From Acholeplasmatales bacterium (lineage in GTDB: Bacteria; Bacillota_I; Bacilli_A; Acholeplasmatales; Anaeroplasmataceae), in assembly GCA_017388605.1 (NCBI GenBank), contig JAFPIE010000120.1, positions 1 through 14,540 of the forward strand: a stretch of 14,540 bases of DNA. Direction: 5' to 3'. Both the position numbers and the translations under genes were made by a program. The first letter of the stretch is position 1. Each line of letters opens with the position of its first letter. Of this stretch, positions 1-7,013 are shown piece by piece. The notes under the pieces are model-generated. The model saw only the letters and a list, made by a program, of their open reading frames with translations, was not told the DNA's origin and did no database searches.

Positions 1-846
1 ATCAACAGATATACAAAGCCTGTACGTGCTATGAAAATGTCTGATGACGATGAGCTTGTTGGTGTAGATATTATTGATGACCCACTAGAGATTATGGTAT
101 TCACAAAGTATTGTGAGGCCTTAAGATTCCGCTCCACCGATGTAAACCTATATGGTACAAACGCTGGTGGTACTAAGGCAATTAACCTAAAGCCAGGTGA
201 TGAGGTTGTCAACTGTATTTATTGTAATAAGAATGATGATTTCCTATTATTAACAAGTAGAAATACCATTAAGAGATTAAAGGTTACGGATGTATTATTA
301 ACGAGAAGAGCAAGATCGGGTAGTGCTCAAATCAAGAGATTAAAATCAAACCCTTATATCCTACTCGATGCAATGAAGATGACACCAAATCAATATAAAG
401 AAAACCTTCCTGTCATCTTAATTTATAAAAATGGTAATGATACCATTGATGCGTTTAGCTTAAAATATAATGTATCGGATGCTGGTAAGACCATTCAAAG
501 TGAAAACCCTGAATTCAAGGAATTAATTCGCTTCATGCTACCAAAGCCAGAAAAGCCAGACGCAAAGGTTTCTCATGATTATTTACAAGAAGATACAATC
601 TTCTCCCCAAATATGCAAGCAGAAAACCCTCAATCCATCATCTATGATGATGAAGAGGATAAATCCTTAAAGGCATCTAAGCAATCGAATCAGGATTTAT
701 TAAATGACCTAGATGCGATTTTAGCACATCATGGAAATAAAACAAATGATTCCTATCAACCAAACTTAGATTCTAAGGACAATGAAAAGAACAAGGATAT
801 TAAATTCAAAAAAATATCCTTATTCGATGATGATGATCTAAATTAA
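1..846 (+). CDS. parC: DNA topoisomerase IV subunit A, C-terminal part (5' end outside window)
   Basis: The frame is open from base 1, so the first ATG (31) is internal and the true start lies upstream; 281 C-terminal residues are visible. ParC is the DNA-cleaving/rejoining subunit of topoisomerase IV, which unlinks replicated chromosomes in the cytoplasm. The visible part belongs to the C-terminal beta-pinwheel that wraps DNA; the catalytic tyrosine region is not in the window. The order of motifs follows Gram-positive ParC: a blade ending in EALRF (visible residues 39-43), a blade turn YGTNAGGTKAINLKPGDEV (51-69), then FLLLTSRNTIKRLKVTDVLL and the segment TRRARSGSAQIKRLKSNPY (101-119), equivalent to the SRAKRG...LRELKNKPHR region of streptococcal ParC as I recall it. 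This pattern fits ParC better than GyrA. From about residue 200 the protein is a poorly conserved polar tail rich in Asp, Asn and Lys, ending in DDDDLN. GyrA is the main alternative. The gene ends at TAA just before a terminator; a parE partner would be expected upstream. Confidence 0.87.
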   Translation: MNRYTKPVRAMKMSDDDELVGVDIIDDPLEIMVFTKYCEALRFRSTDVNLYGTNAGGTKAINLKPGDEVVNCIYCNKNDDFLLLTSRNTIKRLKVTDVLLTRRARSGSAQIKRLKSNPYILLDAMKMTPNQYKENLPVILIYKNGNDTIDAFSLKYNVSDAGKTIQSENPEFKELIRFMLPKPEKPDAKVSHDYLQEDTIFSPNMQAENPQSIIYDDEEDKSLKASKQSNQDLLNDLDAILAHHGNKTNDSYQPNLDSKDNEKNKDIKFKKISLFDDDDLN

Positions 847-851
847 CACCT

Positions 852-886
852 AAAATCCTTATCCAACACGGGTAAGGATTTTTTTT
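852..886 (+). terminator. Rho-independent terminator of parC
   Basis: The arms AAAATCCTTATCC (852-864) and GGGTAAGGATTTT (870-882) form a 13-bp stem with one T-G wobble and a 5-nt loop, AACAC. The 3' arm continues into a run of eight T. It starts five bases after the parC stop codon, so parC is very probably the last gene of its transcript. Confidence 0.93.
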
Positions 887-936
887 CAATTATTTTTCCA
901 TTTCTATAGATTATCTAGAAATAATTATATAAATAT

Positions 937-965
937 TTCATAAAATTATAATTTTATGGTAAAAT
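937..965 (+). promoter_or_regulatory. Promoter of the CvpA-like gene, with an overlapping palindrome
   Basis: An extended -10 element TGG-TAAAAT (957-965; hexamer 960-965) sits 17 nt downstream of a weak -35, TTCATA (937-942, 4 of 6 matches to TTGACA). It lies after the parC terminator and about 50 bases before the next start codon. A perfect 20-bp palindrome (939-958) fills the spacer and touches both elements, which suggests a bound regulator. The AT-rich background makes promoter calls easy to overread. Confidence 0.55.
939..958. promoter_or_regulatory. Perfect 20-bp palindrome, candidate operator
   Basis: CATAAAATTATAATTTTATG equals its own reverse complement over all 20 bases. It occupies the spacer between the predicted -35 and -10 elements, where a dimeric repressor or spacer-distorting activator would act. 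No regulator gene is visible nearby and I do not recognise the site as belonging to a known family. Pure AT content raises the chance of an accidental palindrome. Confidence 0.4.
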
Positions 966-1000
966 AAACAAAAAAGAAGGATTTTAAATTATTAAATAAA

Positions 1001-1006
1001 AGGAGG
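1001..1006 (+). promoter_or_regulatory. Ribosome binding site fixing the start at 1016
   Basis: AGGAGG lies 9 nt before the ATG at 1016. An ATG at 1009 is only 2 nt from this site and in another frame, so 1016 is the start. The strong site suggests efficient translation of a very long protein. Confidence 0.85.
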
Positions 1007-1015
1007 TTATGGCTT

Positions 1016-4000
1016 ATGAATCAACAATTGATTTCATTTCTAATCCATTGGCTACCAACCTTGATATTCTTAGGAATGCTAGGTATTGCCATATTATTTG
1101 GCTTATGGCGTGGTATGCGTAAAAGTATAATTCTTGCGATTCAAGCGGGAGTACTATTCATAATCCTATTAATCGTATATTTATCTATTGCAGGAGCTGC
1201 ATCTACAGATACAGGGCTTTTCAACCTCGTCTCGCAATTTGCGGGTAAAGGAACCATTCAAAGAGCCTTAGGCGTATCGGAATCCTGTCAAAGCTTTAAG
1301 GAATGCTTCATTGAATTTATTCCTAAGCAGATGCCTGAAAATGAAGGCTTAGCCTTAATTGTTCAAGATAATGGACAATATCTTGCAACCCTTGCTGAAA
1401 TGGCAGTAAGAATTGTTGTTGCCCTAGCCTTAGGTATCATCTATATCCTAGGTGTATTTGTTCTTTATTTGGTATATTTAATTTTCTATCCTCAAAGAAG
1501 ATATGAAAGACATCTAGAAAGAGATTATTACCAAAATATAAAGAATAAGGAACTACAAGAAAAAAGAGCTAAGAAAAAGGAAGAAAAGAAGCGTAAAAAG
1601 GAAGAAGCTAAGGCTTCTATCATAAACGAAGAAGAAAAACTTGAAGACCCAGGCATGAATTTAGATGCCTTAAATGATGAAATTCATTCCGATGAAGAAA
1701 TACAAATCGATAATCTTGAAGGAATTAGTGATGAACCATTAGATGGAGATGCCTTAAATGATATTGATTTAAATGAAATCTCTATAGAGGATGATGAGGA
1801 AAAAGAGGAAGTAGAAAAGAAGGAACCTCCAAAGCCTATTTCCTTTGATGAAGAGGAAAAGGAAGAACCTCATAAGCCATTTGTTTATAAGAAAAGAAGA
1901 CTATTTGGTGCTTTAATTGGTGGAGTAAGAGCCTTAATTTCAGGCTTAATCTTCCTATCCTTCGTTGGAGGATTCTTCTATATTCTAGCTGGAGGACCTG
2001 GAGATGATGTTACTCCAGTTGAGCTAGATTGGCAGGATAATACCTATAATTTAGCTTATGGTGCATATAAGGATATTGAAACCTATGGTTCTACAGGTAT
2101 TTTTAAGGTATTAAATGCATTTAAGGGTACAGACAATGCCCCACTATATTTATTTGCTGCAGACTTAGTTTACCAAGGTGGACTAAAGGATGAGGCCCAA
2201 AATGTTAATGAAAATGTATATTTAAGAAAAGAAATATCCGCCTATACAAAATTTGCACGTGATACATTCAATTTATTACTTTCCTATGGTGGAGAAGAAA
2301 TAAGAGATGCTGTTTTAAAGAGTAAAACAGAACAAGTCGATATGATGGATACCATTATATCTGTAATGCTAATGGAGGGATTCCAAAGGGATTTCAATTT
2401 ATTAATTGATAATTTTGAAGAAACAACCTATTTCTTAAATCTATCCTTCTCCTTAATTTCTTCCTTTGTAAATCATATTGATAAGCTAAATCTTGAGGAA
2501 TCTATGGGAACGGATGCCCTATCCTTAATCCAATTATTATTCAAAAAGGGTTATTTAGCGGATCAAATTCCTTATGAGAAATATGTTAAGGATAATAACT
2601 TACAAAATGAGCTTGAAAGCTATTATATCTCTCCAAATTTAGTCATCTCAAAGGATAATACGAAAACCATCGTGAATATGCTATTTGGCTTCCTATCGGT
2701 ACAGCATGCTAAGGAAGAAGACCAAGTGAAGATGGTATTAGATATTATCGAAAATGTAATGCCATATATAACCGATTTTTCCTTCTTCCAGGAGGAGAAT
2801 TCCGATAATGTTTCTATGGTACTTGCAAGATTATACCAATTCGTTCAAAATACATATTTTAAGCAAGCTGCAGAGGCTACCTTAGCTTCTTATTATACAA
2901 GTACTACTCCAGTAGAAAATCCATATAAGAGTTCAAAATATGCAAATGTAAAATGGGTATCTGAAATTAAGAGCTTAGTCAATTCCTTAGAGGATATCGT
3001 CGTATTATACAATCATGCATACAAAAAAGATAATTCTATATTAGATAATATCTTTAATATCTTTAATACCTCAAGAGTAGACTATCAAGAGGATATAAAG
3101 AGATATGAGGATATTAAAAATAATGTAGGTAATTCCTTCCTACTTGGCGATATCTTAGGTGGTGAATATGGTACTAAGCTTATTCAAGGTGGCTTCAAGC
3201 AAATGCTACCAAACCTAGAGCTTCCTGAAATTCATTACGCCAATGTAATGAATAGTGATGGTACAGTAAAGGAATATGGTGAATTCTATTATTTACTATG
3301 TGCTCTACAATCCTTCGGTGAAAACCAAAGTAATCTAGATTTAATTAGTGATTTACAAAATGGATTTGAAGGAGATAAGGATTCTATCTTTGATTTAATT
3401 GACAGGCTAGCTGGTTCCTTATTTATGAAGGATTCTACCAACAATTCTGTAATTGATCATGTATTATCCTCTACTCTATTTACAGCAGTATTTAGTGAAT
3501 TCCTATTATCTAGCAATTCGAATGAAAACTTTAGTATATACATTGATGAATCCATACTTGTCGTTAAGGATGGAAATGTAACAAGAATCATAGAGAGTGA
3601 TGATTTATATACCTTCTTTGAAAAGATTAGAGGCTTAATTAGTGTATTAAGAAATATTGTAGATGATTCCAATACAAATGAATTAGTTGAAACTTTATTA
3701 TGTGAGGAGGTCTATAATACATTAGATTCCTTAATTATTGAGGGTACTCTATCTAAGCTACTTGTTGACCATGTCAGTGGTGATTTTGTAAAGCTTCCAA
3801 AGGAATTAAGAGATGGAACAGGATATATTTCTAGGGATGGAAATAAATCTGAGCTTAAGAATTTAATTGGCTTATTTGAGGTTGCATCCTTCAAAATATC
3901 TAAGCTACTTGATGAGCTAGATCAATTAAATTCCATCATCGATATGCTAAAGGGCATAACAGAAGAGGATTACAATAAGATTTTAGAATCTAAAATTGTA

Positions 4001-6079
4001 TATTATTCCTTATCGAATTACCTATTAACCCATAAGGATGGCTTCTTAGGTGATGCTGACTTAATCATTCCAAATATTACTAAAGATAGCTTACCTGAGG
4101 AAATTGATATTCAAGAGGCTATCAAAAAGAGTGAAATTATAGATTTCTTAACTAAGGCATGTACAATCCTTCCTAATGATATGAATTCTATCGATATGGG
4201 TTCTTTAGTAAATTCCATCGTAGATGATGCTAGTATTACAGATAATGTCATTTTATCTGCAACAATTACCAATATGATGGTCAATGTAGATACAATTCAT
4301 AATTCCATCGATGGAATCATTATTATCCCATCTGCCTATGAGCAAGAAGCACAAAGAAGCAAGCTTGATAACTTCACTAAGGATAATATATGGTACCCTG
4401 AGCAAAAGAGGCTAATGCGAAGCATTGGTGCCTTATTAGCTGATGTTACCGATTCCTCAAGTAATAGAGTAACCATCACAGACCCTAATATTAGTGATTA
4501 TATCTTTGATTCCTTCAAGAATCTAAATGAGGATTACGAGGATTCAACTAAGCTTAATGTAGCTTATGAATCAGCGATCATGCAAGCAACAATCTCCAAG
4601 AGAATTGATGATTTAGATTTCTTATCGAATGAAAAGAAGGTATGCCTAAAGAATGATACGATTTATAAAGAAGAGGAACTAGAATCCTTAGTTGATTTAA
4701 TTAATCTATTTAGTCTTGATTTAAAGAACACAGATGTCCTATCTAGTGCTATGAACCAAGAAACTGTATTAAAGCTTTTAAATCCATATAAGGATAAATA
4801 TAATGTCGTTCATGATTATACAAATCTACATCATCAATACGAAAATAAGATTACAGGATTAATCTTAACAGAGGGTATTGAGGATGCAACAACGATTCCT
4901 ACTGATGCTTATGTTTCAGGTGAATTATATATTACTGAACTTGAAGCAGAGGCATTAATTGAATGTCTATCCCCATCTAAGCTTAACTTAGATTTAAATA
5001 GCTTCCAATTTGATGGTGATTCGATTAGTGTTGCAACACTAAGGAAGTGTATGTATCAAATGGATGGTGATGATTTTGTATTAGATACAGATGATAATCC
5101 AACATTAATTTCTAAGATATTACTTCAAAATTTCTCAGATCAATTACTATCCTATGATTATTTAGATGTACCGATTCAAGATTATGATACTACCGTTCAA
5201 AGAATTAAGAGTACCTCAGCATATTATTTCTTAAGCTCTATTGAATCCTTAGATCCTAATTTCAATTTAAGTCAAACCATCAGTGATGTTGTATTACCTG
5301 ATGCAACAGACGATGAATTAATGAAGCCAATCAGATTAAGCTCCATCTTTAGAGCATCTATTTCTAAGAATGTTGTCATTTCTGTTGACTCTGTTGATAT
5401 GGCACCTATTGTATCTATAGACTATGCAAGTATGGCTAGAAATTATAACGATACAAAGGATGTAACCATTCTTTCCTCAGATGAAACAATCAATACATTC
5501 AAGGCAATAGAAACAATTAATCCATCTGGTACATTATCTGATATTAATATATCTTTAGAGGCTATTGCAGCATACGATATCAGTATAAAGAATACTGTTC
5601 TTGCATCAAATCTAATTTCTGCAAGAATATCTGAAACTATACTTGCTCGTCCTGCTCCATCAGACTATACAACTCGTACAACCATAAGAGGTACCTATAG
5701 AGCTATAGAGAATGTAGAAGCGATCAATATTCATTCATCTACAAGCATCCCTGTATATCCATTATTAGATGTTGGTCAGATTGAAGATTACTTAGATGCA
5801 ATTACACCTACCCATGAGATTTCATCGATTGAGGTATTAGGTGCGAATATGGTAACTGCTGGTTCAACAACAACCTATACGGTAAAGGTAAATCCAATTG
5901 ATACCCTAGGTAACAAGAATGTTACATGGTCTATTGTATCTGGTAATTCCTTAGCTACAATTGATGCTTCAACAGGTCAATTGACCGCAAACGCAACAGG
6001 TACAATCATTATTCGTGCTACATCACAAGATTCCAATTATAGTGATGTATATGGTGAATTAGAGGTACAAATTGTATAA
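1016..6079 (+). CDS. Giant CvpA-like membrane protein with large ectodomain and C-terminal Big_2 domain
   Basis: This is a 1687-residue protein of unknown function. Four hydrophobic segments lie at about 13-30, 37-60, 127-158 and 296-325. The first hairpin, with WRGMRKS between helices, and the fourth helix (LFGALIGGVRALISGLIFL) resemble CvpA-family proteins, which are normally about 160-200 residues with four membrane helices. Here a charged insertion of about 135 residues splits helices three and four: lysine-rich, probably coiled (160-200), then strongly acidic (203-285). The positive-inside rule places both termini outside, the insertion inside, and residues 326-1687 outside the cell. Residues 60-125 form an outer loop with Cys91 and Cys97. 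The ectodomain is rich in Asn, Asp, Ser, Ile and Leu, with no domain I recognise until a Big_2 Ig-like fold at 1602-1687 (AGSTTTYTVKVNP, NVTWSI, ATIDASTGQLTA). A short motif recurs, for example at 1184-1197 and 1440-1455. The gene has its own promoter and terminator. The CvpA kinship is inferred by eye; a role in envelope organisation is speculation. Confidence 0.8.
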   Translation: MNQQLISFLIHWLPTLIFLGMLGIAILFGLWRGMRKSIILAIQAGVLFIILLIVYLSIAGAASTDTGLFNLVSQFAGKGTIQRALGVSESCQSFKECFIEFIPKQMPENEGLALIVQDNGQYLATLAEMAVRIVVALALGIIYILGVFVLYLVYLIFYPQRRYERHLERDYYQNIKNKELQEKRAKKKEEKKRKKEEAKASIINEEEKLEDPGMNLDALNDEIHSDEEIQIDNLEGISDEPLDGDALNDIDLNEISIEDDEEKEEVEKKEPPKPISFDEEEKEEPHKPFVYKKRRLFGALIGGVRALISGLIFLSFVGGFFYILAGGPGDDVTPVELDWQDNTYNLAYGAYKDIETYGSTGIFKVLNAFKGTDNAPLYLFAADLVYQGGLKDEAQNVNENVYLRKEISAYTKFARDTFNLLLSYGGEEIRDAVLKSKTEQVDMMDTIISVMLMEGFQRDFNLLIDNFEETTYFLNLSFSLISSFVNHIDKLNLEESMGTDALSLIQLLFKKGYLADQIPYEKYVKDNNLQNELESYYISPNLVISKDNTKTIVNMLFGFLSVQHAKEEDQVKMVLDIIENVMPYITDFSFFQEENSDNVSMVLARLYQFVQNTYFKQAAEATLASYYTSTTPVENPYKSSKYANVKWVSEIKSLVNSLEDIVVLYNHAYKKDNSILDNIFNIFNTSRVDYQEDIKRYEDIKNNVGNSFLLGDILGGEYGTKLIQGGFKQMLPNLELPEIHYANVMNSDGTVKEYGEFYYLLCALQSFGENQSNLDLISDLQNGFEGDKDSIFDLIDRLAGSLFMKDSTNNSVIDHVLSSTLFTAVFSEFLLSSNSNENFSIYIDESILVVKDGNVTRIIESDDLYTFFEKIRGLISVLRNIVDDSNTNELVETLLCEEVYNTLDSLIIEGTLSKLLVDHVSGDFVKLPKELRDGTGYISRDGNKSELKNLIGLFEVASFKISKLLDELDQLNSIIDMLKGITEEDYNKILESKIVYYSLSNYLLTHKDGFLGDADLIIPNITKDSLPEEIDIQEAIKKSEIIDFLTKACTILPNDMNSIDMGSLVNSIVDDASITDNVILSATITNMMVNVDTIHNSIDGIIIIPSAYEQEAQRSKLDNFTKDNIWYPEQKRLMRSIGALLADVTDSSSNRVTITDPNISDYIFDSFKNLNEDYEDSTKLNVAYESAIMQATISKRIDDLDFLSNEKKVCLKNDTIYKEEELESLVDLINLFSLDLKNTDVLSSAMNQETVLKLLNPYKDKYNVVHDYTNLHHQYENKITGLILTEGIEDATTIPTDAYVSGELYITELEAEALIECLSPSKLNLDLNSFQFDGDSISVATLRKCMYQMDGDDFVLDTDDNPTLISKILLQNFSDQLLSYDYLDVPIQDYDTTVQRIKSTSAYYFLSSIESLDPNFNLSQTISDVVLPDATDDELMKPIRLSSIFRASISKNVVISVDSVDMAPIVSIDYASMARNYNDTKDVTILSSDETINTFKAIETINPSGTLSDINISLEAIAAYDISIKNTVLASNLISARISETILARPAPSDYTTRTTIRGTYRAIENVEAINIHSSTSIPVYPLLDVGQIEDYLDAITPTHEISSIEVLGANMVTAGSTTTYTVKVNPIDTLGNKNVTWSIVSGNSLATIDASTGQLTANATGTIIIRATSQDSNYSDVYGELEVQIV

Positions 6080-6090
6080 TTCCAACAAAG

Positions 6091-6115
6091 AGCCATCCTT
6101 TTCGGATGGCTTTTT
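6091..6115 (+). terminator. Rho-independent terminator of the CvpA-like gene
   Basis: AGCCATCC (6091-6098) and GGATGGCT (6104-6111) pair perfectly around a 5-nt loop, TTTTC, followed by a T run. Upstream AAAG can pair with the T run, which would also give some function on the other strand. The hairpin begins 12 nt after the TAA stop, isolating this gene from efp. Confidence 0.94.
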
Positions 6116-6242
6116 CTTACATATATAAAAAATTAAATTTCATAAATGATAGAATATCATAGAGATATTTAAACAATTTATATAAAATATGGCACTTTTT
6201 TACAAAAAGTTTCAAATACCACTATATTTTTGAAGAGAATTT

Positions 6243-6251
6243 TGATACAAT
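6243..6251 (+). promoter_or_regulatory. Likely efp promoter (extended -10)
   Basis: TGA-TACAAT forms an extended -10 element about 36 bases before the efp start. The best-placed -35 (TATATT at 6223-6228, 17-nt spacer) is poor, as extended -10 promoters allow. TTGAAG at 6230-6235 looks like a -35 but is only 10 nt from this -10; it could instead pair with TACAAA at 6251-6256 (15-nt spacer). The 6116-6240 stretch is otherwise AT-rich, with short dyads and no coding signal. Confidence 0.5.
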
Positions 6252-6286
6252 ACAAAAGGTATAAAAATATATAGGAGAAAAGTAAC

Positions 6287-6844
6287 ATGATTAAAGTAAA
6301 TGATTTAAAGAATGGTGTTGTAATTGAATACGATGGCAAGCTTATGCAGATTATTGAATTCATGCATGTATTACAGAACAAGGTTGCCTATGTACGTGTA
6401 AAGATGAAGGATTTAAGAACTGGTGCAGTACTTGAAACAGCATTAAAGGGTTCTGATTCCGCATTCAAGAGAGCATTCATTGACAAGAAGGCTATGCAAT
6501 ATATTTATGCAGATGGTGCTTCATATGTATTCATGGATCAAGAAACTTATGAGCAAATTGAAATTCCTGCTGAAAGACTTGAATGGGAAAAGAATTTCTT
6601 AAAGGAAGGTATGGAAGTTCAGGTACAGTTCTATGGCTCTGAAATTTTAAATATCGTATTACCTGATAAGGTAACCGTAGCAGTAACTACTGAGCCTGCA
6701 GTTGCAGGAAATACTAAGACAAACTCTTTAAAGGATGCATTCTTAGAGAGTGGCTTCTTAGTAAAGGTACCTATGTTCATCGAAAATGGTGAGGAAATTA
6801 TCGTTTCTACACTTAATGGTGAATACGTATCTCGTGCAAAGTAA
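6287..6844 (+). CDS. efp: Translation elongation factor P
   Basis: EF-P binds ribosomes stalled at proline stretches and uses a post-translationally modified loop residue to promote peptide bond formation. The 185-residue length is normal. All three beta-barrel domains are recognisable: domain I (1-62, with NDLKNG, DGK, VKMKDLRTGAVLET), domain II (about 65-128, with MQYIYADGASYVFMDQETYEQIEI, close to the family consensus) and domain III (about 129-185, with the signature VPMFIENGEEIIVSTLNGEYVSRA). The residue equivalent to Bacillus subtilis Lys32 is present (K32), but the surrounding loop is LQNKVA where KPGKGAA is usual, one residue shorter and without the Pro and Gly residues. The start is set by AGGAG 9 nt upstream. 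The gene is flanked by terminators, so it is a single-gene unit. No modification-enzyme gene is in the window. The family call is certain; the loop's chemistry is not. Confidence 0.98.
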   Translation: MIKVNDLKNGVVIEYDGKLMQIIEFMHVLQNKVAYVRVKMKDLRTGAVLETALKGSDSAFKRAFIDKKAMQYIYADGASYVFMDQETYEQIEIPAERLEWEKNFLKEGMEVQVQFYGSEILNIVLPDKVTVAVTTEPAVAGNTKTNSLKDAFLESGFLVKVPMFIENGEEIIVSTLNGEYVSRAK

Positions 6845-6855
6845 TAATTTCTTTT

Positions 6856-6879
6856 AAACGATGCTTGGCATCGTTTTTT
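6856..6879 (+). terminator. Rho-independent terminator of efp
   Basis: AAACGATGC (6856-6864) pairs perfectly with GCATCGTTT (6868-6876) around a TTG loop, followed by T residues to 6879. It starts 11 bases after the efp stop codon. Confidence 0.94.
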
Positions 6880-6919
6880 CTTTTTTATTAAACAATATAT
6901 ATCAATATGTCTTAAAAAG

Positions 6920-6948
6920 TTGTACTTTAAATAATATTATTGTATAAT
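6920..6948 (+). promoter_or_regulatory. Sigma-A-type promoter of the FecR/BspA-like operon
   Basis: TTGTAC (6920-6925) and a consensus TATAAT (6943-6948) are separated by exactly 17 nt. It lies between the efp terminator and the next gene, about 65 nt before the start codon, and is the best housekeeping promoter match in the window. No clear operator dyad overlaps it. Confidence 0.72.
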
Positions 6949-6996
6949 ATATTTAATTTTTAGAAATAATAACTATGTTTTTGAAAATAGAATACT

Positions 6997-7004
6997 AAAA
7001 GGAG
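6997..7004 (+). promoter_or_regulatory. Ribosome binding site of the FecR-domain gene
   Basis: AAAAGGAG is spaced 9 nt from the ATG at 7014. It supports that start, which places the hydrophobic anchor immediately after the basic residues MSKKK. Confidence 0.8.
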
Positions 7005-7013
7005 ACATATAGT

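Noticed and set aside
3457..3894. Antisense open frames of 60-71 codons inside the CvpA-like gene
   Set aside because: They lie fully opposite a well-supported long gene, lack clear ribosome sites and encode nothing recognisable.
6146..6160. ATGATA-GAA-TATCAT dyad downstream of the CvpA-like gene
   Set aside because: The arms are only 6 bp in very AT-rich DNA, with no T run or promoter context; chance is sufficient.
6178..6381. Antisense open frame of 67 codons across the efp start
   Set aside because: It overlaps the conserved N-terminus of efp and its promoter region; the product is low-complexity hydrophobic sequence expected from reading AT-rich DNA backwards.
847..7013. Riboswitch or small RNA in the three intergenic regions
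   Set aside because: The leaders are short and AT-rich, with no conserved aptamer core or extended pairing beyond the terminators and short dyads already listed.
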